A stretch of DNA of 5,462 nucleotides, taken from contig JAFTBA010000033.1 of assembly GCA_017458545.1 (NCBI GenBank), positions 1-5,462 on the forward strand, in the 5' to 3' direction. Below the pieces are notes generated by a model. It did not search any database and was not told the DNA's origin. It saw nothing but the letters and a program-made list of their open reading frames with translations. Of this stretch, positions 1-5,462 are shown in pieces. This DNA is from Synergistaceae bacterium. GTDB taxonomy: Bacteria > Synergistota > Synergistia > Synergistales > Aminobacteriaceae. The first letter of the stretch is position 1; the number at the start of each line of letters is the position of its first letter. Both the position numbers and the translations under genes were made by a program.

Positions 1-416
1 CCACCCATACCCTCTCGCGCAACAAGGCGCACCTTAACGGGCAATTTATGCGAGGCGGTCCTAAACGCGTCCTCGGCCAACTCGGGGGCGATGCCCGCAA
101 ACTCGAACAGCACGCGGCCTCTCTTCACGGCTGCTACCCAAAACTCGGGCGCACCCTTTCCCTTACCCATTCGGGTTTCGAGAGGCTTCTTTGTGTAGGG
201 TCTGTCTGGGAAAACGCGAATCCAGATCTTTCCGCCTTTCTTCATTTTACGGGAAATCGCTACACGTGCGGCTTCAATCTGTCTTGCTGAGAGCCATACG
301 TTTTCGAGAGCCTGAATCCCGTAATCTCCGAATGCTATCGTAGTACCGCCCTTTGAGATTCCTCTGAGGGGGGATCTGTGGGATTTGCGGTATTTAACAC
401 GGCTGGGCATTAACAT
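1..416 (-). CDS. rplP: 50S ribosomal protein L16, 3' end cut by window edge
   Basis: L16 binds 23S rRNA in the large subunit near the A-site tRNA and the central protuberance, and is a late assembly protein. The minus-strand frame gives 138 full codons plus two bases of a 139th, with no stop before the edge. It starts MLMPSRVKYRKSHRSPLRG and contains the family signatures RQIEAARVAISR (about 46-57), GGKIWIRVFPDRPYTKKPLE (61-80) and RMGKGKGAPE (82-91). Arg82 lines up with E. coli Arg81, the residue hydroxylated by YcfD/RoxA in that species. L16 is usually 136-147 residues, so only a few C-terminal codons are missing. ATG codons occur at residues 1 and 3. The first is chosen because L16 proteins typically begin MLxPKR and the SD spacing (10 nt) fits. 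The gene begins 5 nt after the rpsC stop. In canonical S10 operons rpmC would follow outside the window. Confidence 0.97.
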   Translation of the reverse strand, partial: MLMPSRVKYRKSHRSPLRGISKGGTTIAFGDYGIQALENVWLSARQIEAARVAISRKMKKGGKIWIRVFPDRPYTKKPLETRMGKGKGAPEFWVAAVKRGRVLFEFAGIAPELAEDAFRTASHKLPVKVRLVAREGMG

Positions 417-421
417 GATGA

Positions 422-1105
422 TTACGCCCCCTTATTAGCAGGTCTGTTACGCGCAGGGCGTGCAGGAGCCTGAGCCTTTTCGTTCTTGCGGTCGCGGTAA
501 ATCCAGACCTTGCAGCCGATAACACCGTACATAGTTACAGCCTCAGAGAAGCCGTAATCAATATCAGCCTTGATTGTCGACAAAGGTAACTGACCTTCGT
601 TGTACCATTCAGTGCGTGCGATTTCAGCACCGCCGAGTCTGCCCGCAACCTGAGCCTTTATGCCTTTAACGCCGGCTTTAGTAGCACGGAAAATAGCCTG
701 TTTCATAGCGCGCCTGAATGACACTCTGCGTTCGAGCGAGCTTGCGATTCCTTCTGCAACGAGCTGTGCTTCGACATCGGGGTTCTTAATCTCGTGAACA
801 TTAACCATGACTTTGCCGCCGGTGATGGCCTGAAGCTCATTCTTGATGTTCTGAATCTCGTTACCGCCTTTGCCGATTACTACACCGGGTCTTGCAGTGT
901 GAATCGTGAAACGTACTACGGGGCCTACGCGCTCGATCTCGATCTTCGAGATTCCTGCGCCTTCCCATTTTTTCATTATGTACTTACGCAGTTTGATGTC
1001 CTCGTGGAGTTTCTTTGCGTAATTCTTTTTGTCGGCGTACCATCTCGACTGGCATTCGCTCGATACTCCGAGACGGTAGCCTATTGGGTGAACTTTCTGT
1101 CCCAT
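422..1105 (-). CDS. rpsC: 30S ribosomal protein S3
   Basis: S3 sits on the head of the small subunit at the mRNA entry channel, with S4 and S5, and binds 16S rRNA. The 227-residue product is within the usual 210-240 range. It opens with the invariant MGQKVHPIGYRLG. A type-II KH domain follows, with its GKGG loop at 78-81 inside ARPGVVIGKGGNEI. The C-terminal S3 domain follows, with SFRRAMK (129-135) and SGRLGGAEIARTEWY-like AGRLGGAEIARTEWY (154-168), then YGVIGCKVWIYRD (193-205). Arg131, Arg132 and Lys135 match the E. coli residues tied to mRNA helicase activity. The last 20 or so residues are an Ala/Pro/Arg/Lys-rich tail, which is typical and variable. The stop is TAA. The start lies 3 nt after the rplV stop. 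Confidence 0.99.
   Translation of the reverse strand: MGQKVHPIGYRLGVSSECQSRWYADKKNYAKKLHEDIKLRKYIMKKWEGAGISKIEIERVGPVVRFTIHTARPGVVIGKGGNEIQNIKNELQAITGGKVMVNVHEIKNPDVEAQLVAEGIASSLERRVSFRRAMKQAIFRATKAGVKGIKAQVAGRLGGAEIARTEWYNEGQLPLSTIKADIDYGFSEAVTMYGVIGCKVWIYRDRKNEKAQAPARPARNRPANKGA
427..433 (-). promoter_or_regulatory. Ribosome binding site of rplP, inside rpsC
   Basis: On the minus strand this reads AAGGGGG and lies in the last sense codons of rpsC, 10 nt before the rplP ATG at 416-414. The position favours the first of two closely spaced in-frame ATG codons and suggests that rplP translation is coupled to rpsC. Confidence 0.7.
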
Positions 1106-1108
1106 TCT

Positions 1109-1468
1109 TTACTTTGCCTCCTGCTGACGTTCGCCGAGCTTCACGGTTATGTGGGTGAGCTTATGAACATAGGGGTGAGCGCGTCCCATTGAGACTGGTC
1201 TGAATCTCTTCATGACGGGTCCCTGATCCGCGAATGCCTCATGTACATAGAGCTTGTCCAAATCCATGCCGTAGTTATGCTCTGCGTTCGCCATTGCGCT
1301 GTTTAAGACCTTGAGGATAATTCCTGCGGCCTTCTTGTCGCTGAACTTCAATATTATCTGTGCGCGTTCTGCACTCTTTCCGCGTATAAGTTCAAGCACC
1401 TGACGGACTTTGTAGGGTGATATTCTGGCGTTCTTAGTTTTTGCTGTTGCTGTTTTTATCTGTGCCAT
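1109..1468 (-). CDS. rplV: 50S ribosomal protein L22
   Basis: L22 is an early-assembly protein that contacts all domains of 23S rRNA. Its long beta-hairpin lines the nascent-peptide exit tunnel near the macrolide site. The product has 119 residues, slightly longer than the 110 of E. coli. The globular N-terminal part shows ARISPYKVRQVLELIRGK (14-31) and ILKVLNSAMANAEHNYGMD (51-69). The hairpin region is DQGPVMKRFRPVSMGRAHPY (81-100), followed by the HITV strand (106-109) and a short polar tail ending QQEAK. The hairpin tip reads PVSMGR, where E. coli has PRAKGR, so two basic residues are replaced by Val and Met. The gene starts 2 nt after the rpsS stop and ends in TAA. Confidence 0.98.
   Translation of the reverse strand: MAQIKTATAKTKNARISPYKVRQVLELIRGKSAERAQIILKFSDKKAAGIILKVLNSAMANAEHNYGMDLDKLYVHEAFADQGPVMKRFRPVSMGRAHPYVHKLTHITVKLGERQQEAK
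1117..1122 (-). promoter_or_regulatory. Ribosome binding site of rpsC, inside rplV
   Basis: On the minus strand this is AGGAGG, a near-perfect anti-SD match located in the final codons of rplV and 11 nt upstream of the rpsC ATG. With only 3 nt between the two genes, it implies coupled translation. Confidence 0.8.
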
Positions 1469-1470
1469 GA

Positions 1471-1743
1471 TTATTTACCTTTCTTGTCCTGTCCTGCGTG
1501 ATGCCCGAATTTTCTCGTCGGAGCGAACTCGCCCAGCTTATGCCCCACCATGTTCTCGCTGATGTAAACGGGAAGGTGCATTCTTCCGTTATGAACAGCG
1601 ATAGTGTGTCCTATCATCTGAGGGACTATCATTGAGCGTCTCGACCAGGTTTTAATGACTTTCTTGCTGCCTGAGACGTTCATAGCTTCTATTCTGTCGA
1701 GGAGCCTCTGTTCAACAAAAGGCCCTTTCTTAGATGAGCGCAT
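1471..1743 (-). CDS. rpsS: 30S ribosomal protein S19
   Basis: S19 lies on the head of the small subunit, forms a complex with S13 and touches the A- and P-site tRNA region. The 90-residue product matches the usual 87-95. Signatures are SSKKGPFVEQRLLDRIEAMN (3-22), IKTWSRRSMIVPQMIGHTIA (30-49), and VHNGRMHLPVYISENMVGHK (50-69), followed by LGEFAPTRKFGHH (70-82). The tail is basic and disordered, ending QDKKGK. An AAGGAG ribosome binding site (1756-1761) lies 12 nt upstream in the 18-nt gap after rplB. The stop is TAA. Confidence 0.99.
   Translation of the reverse strand: MRSSKKGPFVEQRLLDRIEAMNVSGSKKVIKTWSRRSMIVPQMIGHTIAVHNGRMHLPVYISENMVGHKLGEFAPTRKFGHHAGQDKKGK
1477..1482 (-). promoter_or_regulatory. 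Ribosome binding site of rplV, inside rpsS
   Basis: On the minus strand this is AAAGGT in the last lysine and glycine codons of rpsS, 8 nt before the rplV ATG. It is a modest SD, and the 2-nt gap to the rpsS stop suggests that termination and reinitiation help to translate rplV. Confidence 0.55.
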
Positions 1744-1761
1744 TTATGTTTTCAGCTCCTT

Positions 1762-2589
1762 TTACTTGTCATAACGCCTGCGGATAATCAGCCTGTCTGA
1801 AGGCTTGCGCTTGCGTGTCCTGTAACCCTTTGCAGGAGTTCCCCAAGGTGAGACGGGGTGCTTGTTGGATTTTGATTTACCTTCACCGCCGCCCATAGGG
1901 TGATCCACAGGGTTCATTACCATTCCGCGAACTGACGGTCTGCGTCCCTTCCAGCGTGTTTTGCCGGCCTTGCCCCACGAAATATTATCGTAGTCCTCAT
2001 TGCCTACCTGACCGACCGTAGCCATGCACTCAAGAAGTACCAGCCTTAACTCGCTGCTGGGCATTCTGATGTAAGCGTACTTACCTTCTTTTGACATGAG
2101 CTGTGCCGAAGTTCCTGCAGCCCTTACGAGTTTGGCTCCGCAGCCGGGCTGAAGCTCTATGTTGTGAATCACAGTACCTACGGGAATGTCCTTGAGCTTT
2201 AACGCGTTGCCGGGCGTTATGTCGCTCTCAGGCCCTGAATAAATCGTGTCGCCGACATTCAGGTCTTTGGGCATTATGATGTAGCGTTTCTCTCCGTCAG
2301 CGTAATTCACGAGGCCGATACGTGCATTGCGGTTAGGGTCGTATTCAACCGTAGCGATTCTGCCGGGAATACCGAGCTTGTCGCGCTTGAAATCTATTAT
2401 GCGATACGCTCTTCTGTGTCCTCCGCCGATGTGCCTCATGGTGATACGGCCAGTATTGTTACGGCCTCCATGCTTGCGGAGATGAACGACTAACGAGCGT
2501 TCGGGTTTGTCTGCCGTAATATCCTCGCGCCCCTGAATGCTCATGTGACGGCGTGCTGCTGTATACGGCTTAAACTGTTTAATTGACAT
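1762..2589 (-). CDS. rplB: 50S ribosomal protein L2
   Basis: L2 is a primary 23S rRNA-binding protein needed for subunit joining and close to the peptidyl-transferase centre. The 275-residue length equals the family norm of 273-277. The N-terminal part has KPYTAARRHMS (7-17) and the OB-fold RNA-binding region with KHGGRNNTGRITMRHIGGGH (39-58). An SH3-like domain follows, with ELQPGCGAKLVRAAGTSAQL (145-164). The C-terminal extension carries RGMVMNPVDHPMGGGEG and ends IIRRRYDK. His230 matches E. coli His229 (mature numbering), reported as important for peptidyl transfer. Two residues on, E. coli has His while this protein has Met232. The AGGAG site at 2599-2603 lies 9 nt before the ATG in a 17-nt gap after rplW. 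The stop is TAA. Confidence 0.99.
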   Translation of the reverse strand: MSIKQFKPYTAARRHMSIQGREDITADKPERSLVVHLRKHGGRNNTGRITMRHIGGGHRRAYRIIDFKRDKLGIPGRIATVEYDPNRNARIGLVNYADGEKRYIIMPKDLNVGDTIYSGPESDITPGNALKLKDIPVGTVIHNIELQPGCGAKLVRAAGTSAQLMSKEGKYAYIRMPSSELRLVLLECMATVGQVGNEDYDNISWGKAGKTRWKGRRPSVRGMVMNPVDHPMGGGEGKSKSNKHPVSPWGTPAKGYRTRKRKPSDRLIIRRRYDK

Positions 2590-2606
2590 GTTCCGTTTCT
2601 CCTACT

Positions 2607-2903
2607 TTATATCGTAGCACCCTCGAAGAACTCTATGTGCTGATCCGGCTTGAGGGCTACTATCGCTTTTTTCCACGAGCGTGTGTAACCTTTTGATGCT
2701 CCGCGTCTGCGAAGTTTGCCCTTAACGTTGATGGTATTAACGCTGTCGACTTTAACGCTGAAGACTTCTTCAACGGCCTTGCGAATCTGAATCTTGTTAG
2801 CGTCCCTGTGAACTTCAAACGTGTACTTGTTCATGGCCATCAGCGAGCTTGATTTCTCCGTGATTACGGGGCGTATGATTATGTCATGAGCGGTTAAATT
2901 CAT
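2607..2903 (-). CDS. rplW: 50S ribosomal protein L23
   Basis: L23 lies at the exit of the nascent-peptide tunnel and is the docking site for trigger factor and SRP. The product has 98 residues, as expected (about 95-100). It shows the N-terminal motif IIRPVITEKSS (9-19), then YTFEVHRDANKIQIRKAVEE (27-46), VFSVKVDSVNTINVKGK (47-63) and SWKKAIVALKPDQHIEFFEG (76-95). Glu16 matches E. coli Glu18, the residue tied to trigger factor and SRP contact. The RNA-binding loop around GKLRRRGASKGYTRSWKK is strongly basic. Its ATG overlaps the rplD TGA stop as ATGA, so translation is probably coupled to rplD. The stop is TAA. Confidence 0.98.
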   Translation of the reverse strand: MNLTAHDIIIRPVITEKSSSLMAMNKYTFEVHRDANKIQIRKAVEEVFSVKVDSVNTINVKGKLRRRGASKGYTRSWKKAIVALKPDQHIEFFEGATI

Positions 2904-3526
2904 TTCGAATATACCTCCTCAATTCTCGCAATGACTTCAGGCGTTACGATGAGATTCTTAGCGTTGAGAATGTCATAGACGTTAATGCTTGCGACGTTGA
3001 TGCACTTGGCATTGGGTAAATTCCTGACCGAGCGCGTAACGTTTACGGCATTATTATGGTAAATGACGAGCGTTTTGCCGAAACCGAGAGCGTTAACAAG
3101 ATTCTTAACAGCTTTCGTTGAAGGCTTTTCGATAGCGTCAAAACCTTTTACTACAGCCATTAACTCCTCGCGTACTTTGTCGGACAACACGCTTCTGAGT
3201 GCTAAGCGCATGACCTTCCTGTTGACTTTCTGATGATAGTCTCTGGGGTGAGGTCCGTGAGCTACACCGCCGTGTACCCAAATAGGCGAACGTGTGCTTC
3301 CCTGACGTGCGCGGCCGGTGTGCTTCTGCCTCCAGGGTTTTTTGCCGCCGCCTGAAACATCTCCGCGTGTCTTAGTGCTGTGAGTACCCTGTCTGCAATT
3401 CGCCAGATGTGCTACAACAACCTGATGTATCGCGGGCATATGTACAGGAACGTCAAAAACGGCTGAAGACAATTCCATTTCGCCGGCTCTGTCCCCGTTG
3501 AACTCATATACTTTTACGAAAGGCAT
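2900..3526 (-). CDS. rplD: 50S ribosomal protein L4
   Basis: L4 is an early-assembly large-subunit protein whose extended loop lines the exit tunnel opposite L22. In E. coli it also represses its own S10 operon. The 208-residue product is of normal length (about 200-210). The loop spans roughly 45-97, with RQGTHSTKTRGDVSGGGKKP (45-64), WRQKHTGRARQGSTRSPIW (65-83) and HGPHPRDYHQKVNRK (90-104). The globular part continues with LALRSVLSDKVREELMAV (108-125) and ends with VYDILNAKNLIVTPEVIARI. KHTGRARQGS, where E. coli has KGTGRARSGS, is the form usual in Gram-positive relatives. An AGGGGG element (3540-3545) lies 13 nt before the ATG, a rather long spacing. The stop is TGA, shared with the rplW start. 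Confidence 0.99.
   Translation of the reverse strand: MPFVKVYEFNGDRAGEMELSSAVFDVPVHMPAIHQVVVAHLANCRQGTHSTKTRGDVSGGGKKPWRQKHTGRARQGSTRSPIWVHGGVAHGPHPRDYHQKVNRKVMRLALRSVLSDKVREELMAVVKGFDAIEKPSTKAVKNLVNALGFGKTLVIYHNNAVNVTRSVRNLPNAKCINVASINVYDILNAKNLIVTPEVIARIEEVYSK
2913..2920 (-). promoter_or_regulatory. Ribosome binding site of rplW, inside rplD
   Basis: On the minus strand this reads GAGGAGGT, the strongest Shine-Dalgarno sequence in the window. It is embedded in the last codons of rplD and sits 9 nt before the rplW ATG. It fixes the rplW start at the 4-nt overlap. Confidence 0.85.
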
Positions 3527-3545
3527 AGTATTCTTTAATCCCCCT

Positions 3546-4172
3546 TTATGCTTTCTTGCAGAGGGCGAGCAGGCTGTTTTTTGAGCCCGGAACTGCGCCT
3601 TTTACCAGAAGTAAATTGTTCTCAACGTCTACGGCCATGACCGTAAGATTTTTGACGGTAACTTTATCGCTTCCCATATGACCGGGCATTCTTTTGCCGG
3701 GAAATACGCGGCCGGGATATGATATAGCACCGCTTGAGCCTCCGTGCCTGTGCTCGACCGAAGTACCGTGACTGAACTGCTGACCCCCAAAGTGATGACG
3801 CTTCATAACTCCTGCGAAGCCTTTACCCTTTGAGATACCCTTAACGTTAATTTTCTCTCCTGCCTCGAAGATGTCAGCCTTTAACTCCTGTCCAACTTCA
3901 TAGCCTTTCACGTCGTCGAGCCTAAATTCCCGAAGTATTTTCTTGGGTTCAAGTTTCAGTTTCTCGAACATGACCCTCTGCGCTTTGGACAGCTTATGAG
4001 CTTTGGCAGCTCCGAAGCCGAGAAGAACGGCGGAATATCCGTTCTGTTCAGGGGTTCTCAGAGCGACGACAGAACACGGCCCGGCGAGGACGACCGTAAC
4101 GGCTACGGCCTGTCCCTCTGAGTCGAAAATCTGTGTCATTCCGAGTTTTTTCCCCAGAATCCCGATTGACAT
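3546..4172 (-). CDS. rplC: 50S ribosomal protein L3
   Basis: L3 is one of the first proteins to bind 23S rRNA. Its finger loop reaches towards the peptidyl-transferase centre. The product has 208 residues, normal for the family. It starts SIGILGKKLGMTQIFDSEG and has the conserved KGISKGKGFAGVMKRHHFGG (111-130), then FSHGTSVEHRHGGSSGA (133-149), PGRVFPGKRMPGHMG (153-167) and NNLLLVKGAVPGSKNS (185-200). At the position of E. coli Gln150, which PrmB methylates, this protein has Ser151 within GAISYPG, so that modification cannot occur here. A clear AGGAG site (4184-4188) lies 11 nt before the ATG in the 18-nt gap after rpsJ. The stop is TAA. Confidence 0.99.
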   Translation of the reverse strand: MSIGILGKKLGMTQIFDSEGQAVAVTVVLAGPCSVVALRTPEQNGYSAVLLGFGAAKAHKLSKAQRVMFEKLKLEPKKILREFRLDDVKGYEVGQELKADIFEAGEKINVKGISKGKGFAGVMKRHHFGGQQFSHGTSVEHRHGGSSGAISYPGRVFPGKRMPGHMGSDKVTVKNLTVMAVDVENNLLLVKGAVPGSKNSLLALCKKA

Positions 4173-4190
4173 AATAATTCTTTCTCCTAA

Positions 4191-4496
4191 CTAAAATTTA
4201 ATCTGTATGTCCACGCCTGACGCTAAATTGAGCTGCATCAGTGCGTCCATAGTCCTCTGTGTCGGTTCGATAATGTCTATGAGTCTCTTGTGAGTTCTCA
4301 TCTCGAACTGCTCTCTGGCATCTTTGTCTTTATGGGGCGATTTCAGTATAGTGATTCTGCCTACCTCTGTGGGGAGCGGAATCGGTCCTGAAACTCTTGC
4401 CCCTGTTGACTGAGCCGTTTCTGCAATCTGTGCCGCCGAGATGTCAAGCACCCTGTGATCAAATGACTTTAGACGAATGCGGATTTTGCGTGCCAT
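4191..4496 (-). CDS. rpsJ: 30S ribosomal protein S10 (NusE)
   Basis: S10 is a small-subunit head protein. As NusE it also pairs with NusB in transcription antitermination and binds NusG, linking ribosomes to RNA polymerase. The product has 101 residues, as usual for bacteria (101-105). Signatures are KIRIRLKSFDHRVLD (4-18), ARVSGPIPLPTE (33-44) and the S10 motif REQFEMRTHKRLIDI (61-75), ending LASGVDIQIKF. The only SD-like element is a short GGAA (4503-4506) 6 nt before the ATG, weaker than at most other genes here. It begins 13 nt after the tuf stop, so its translation may lean on ribosomes leaving tuf. It is the only gene in the window that ends in TAG. Confidence 0.99.
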   Translation of the reverse strand: MARKIRIRLKSFDHRVLDISAAQIAETAQSTGARVSGPIPLPTEVGRITILKSPHKDKDAREQFEMRTHKRLIDIIEPTQRTMDALMQLNLASGVDIQIKF

Positions 4497-4509
4497 GATA
4501 TATTCCAGC

Positions 4510-5462
4510 TTACTCGATTATCTGAGTTACAACGCCAGCGCCTACAGTGTGACCGCCTTCACGGACAGCGAAGCGGAGACCTTCCTCCATTGCTATAGGC
4601 ACAATAAGCTCAACCTCAAACGTAGCATTATCACCGGGCATAACCATTTCGACACCCTCAGGAAGTTTAATGTTGCCGGTAACGTCCGTTGTTCTGAAAT
4701 AGAACTGAGGCTTGTAACCTGCGAAGAACGGTGTATGTCTTCCGCCCTCTTCCTTTTTGAGGACGTAAACTTCTCCCTTGAACTTAGTATGAGGTGTAAC
4801 AGTACCGGGTTTAGCGAGAACCTGACCGCGCTGAACTTCATCCTTGTCGATGCCGCGAAGGAGTACTCCGACGTTATCTCCTGCTTCTGCGCTGTCAAGT
4901 ATCTTCCTGAACATTTCGAGTGAAGTTGCAACTGTCTTCTGAGTATCTCTGCTCATACCTACGATTTCAACGGGTTCGCCTGCGTTGATTACGCCGCGCT
5001 CAACTCTTCCTGTAACGACGGTGCCGCGTCCTGAAATCGTGAATACGTCCTCGATAGGCATAAGATAGGGCTTATCGATTTCGCGTACGGGGTCAGGAAT
5101 GTAATTGTCGCAAGCGTCCATAAGGTCGAAAATAGGCTTGCAGATAGGATCGTCCTTTTTGCCTGTACCCTTCTCGAGAACTTCAAGTGCCGAGCCTCTG
5201 ATGATGGGAATGTCATCGCCGGGGAACTCGTATTTGTTGAGGAGTTCGCGTACTTCCATCTCAACGAGGTCAAGGAGTTCGGGGTCATCAACCTGGTCAG
5301 TCTTGTTCATGAAGACAACGAGCGCAGGAACGTTAACCTGACGGGCAAGGAGTACATGTTCACGTGTCTGGGGCATGGGACCGTCAGCAGCTGAAACAAC
5401 GAGAATAGCACCGTCCATCTGAGCAGCGCCCGTAATCATGTTCTTGATGTAGTCGGCGTGGC
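4510..5462 (-). CDS. tuf: Elongation factor Tu, 5' end cut by window edge
   Basis: EF-Tu is the GTPase that carries aminoacyl-tRNA to the ribosomal A site. The visible frame gives 316 residues and starts mid-gene at the G3 region with HADYIKNMITGAAQMDGAIL; the first residue is the catalytic His84 of E. coli numbering. About 83 N-terminal residues, including the P-loop, lie beyond the edge, which would give a total of about 400. Also visible are the G4 motif NKTD (fragment residues 52-55), the G5 motif SAL (90-92), the domain II motif ISGRGTVVTGRVERG and the domain III stretch EGGRHTPFFAGYKPQFYFRT. A charged insertion of about five residues (KGTGKKDDP) follows SALEVLE relative to E. coli, in the region where Thermus also has an insert. 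The C-terminus reads REGGHTVGAGVVTQIIE, with His where E. coli has Arg381. The internal Met at 5439 is not the start. The stop is TAA, 13 nt before rpsJ. Confidence 0.99.
   Translation of the reverse strand, partial: HADYIKNMITGAAQMDGAILVVSAADGPMPQTREHVLLARQVNVPALVVFMNKTDQVDDPELLDLVEMEVRELLNKYEFPGDDIPIIRGSALEVLEKGTGKKDDPICKPIFDLMDACDNYIPDPVREIDKPYLMPIEDVFTISGRGTVVTGRVERGVINAGEPVEIVGMSRDTQKTVATSLEMFRKILDSAEAGDNVGVLLRGIDKDEVQRGQVLAKPGTVTPHTKFKGEVYVLKKEEGGRHTPFFAGYKPQFYFRTTDVTGNIKLPEGVEMVMPGDNATFEVELIVPIAMEEGLRFAVREGGHTVGAGVVTQIIE

Noticed and set aside
48..290. An 80-codon plus-strand open frame
   Set aside because: It is antisense to rplP, whose L16 signatures are unmistakable.
794..1192. A 132-codon open frame on the plus strand with hydrophobic stretches
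   Set aside because: It is antisense to rpsC and rplV. The apparent hydrophobic segments are the reverse complement of charged and basic codons in these genes, not evidence of a membrane protein.
4003..4194. A 63-codon plus-strand open frame
   Set aside because: It is antisense to the 5' part of rplC, with no supporting start signal or recognisable product.
4497..4509. Possible terminator or promoter between tuf and rpsJ
   Set aside because: The 13-nt gap shows no hairpin or T-run and is too short for a full promoter.
4477..4923. A 148-codon open frame on the plus strand
   Set aside because: It lies antisense to the clearly conserved end of tuf and the start of rpsJ. Its translation resembles no family I recognise, and it is explained by codon structure in the opposite gene.
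4593..5341. Further open frames within tuf: minus-strand 4593-4931 and 4989-5291, plus-strand 5105-5341
   Set aside because: All are alternative-frame shadows of the long tuf reading frame. Highly expressed genes with biased codon use often leave other frames open.
5437..5439. ATG at 5439 as the start of a short EF-Tu
   Set aside because: The frame continues upstream to the window edge with HADYIKN, which matches the conserved EF-Tu G3 region. The gene is cut by the window, not truncated.
1..5462. A novel system, mobile element, CRISPR array, RNA gene or long repeat
   Set aside because: Conserved housekeeping coding sequence fills the whole window in canonical order, with no gap above 19 nt and no repeat that I could see on either strand.

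Overview
The window is a stretch of ribosomal-protein genes, all read on the minus strand. In transcription order (high to low coordinates) the genes are tuf (5' end cut off by the window edge), rpsJ, rplC, rplD, rplW, rplB, rpsS, rplV, rpsC and rplP (last codons cut off by the other edge). This is the end of the str operon (tuf) joined to the first nine genes of the S10 operon, in canonical bacterial order.

Coding density is close to 100%. The junctions are: tuf-rpsJ 13 nt, rpsJ-rplC 18 nt, rplC-rplD 19 nt, rplD-rplW a 4-nt ATGA overlap, rplW-rplB 17 nt, rplB-rpsS 18 nt, rpsS-rplV 2 nt, rplV-rpsC 3 nt and rpsC-rplP 5 nt. No gap is long enough for a promoter, terminator or structured leader, so the genes are most simply read as one polycistronic unit. 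Most genes have a clear Shine-Dalgarno sequence. At the four tightest junctions it lies inside the coding sequence of the gene before.

The proteins work together. L3, L4, L23, L2, L22 and L16 are large-subunit proteins: early assembly, the exit tunnel, the peptidyl-transferase surroundings and the tRNA A-site region. S10, S19 and S3 form part of the small-subunit head and mRNA entry. EF-Tu delivers aminoacyl-tRNA to the finished ribosome. S10 is also known as the transcription factor NusE.

The organism is a bacterium of intermediate G+C (about half, by eye). The tight tuf-rpsJ link, the SD usage and the protein sequences (for example the KHTGRARQGS stretch of L4 and the SYPGRVFPGKRMPGHMG stretch of L3) are unlike Enterobacteria. 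They recall Gram-positive or Synergistota-type ribosomal proteins. My best guess is Synergistota, at low confidence, with a clostridial relative as the alternative. Stops TAA, TAG and TGA are all used as normal terminators.

I found no mobile element, CRISPR array, RNA gene, repeat or unknown gene. This is an ordinary housekeeping region, and the findings below are modest sequence-level points, not a new system.
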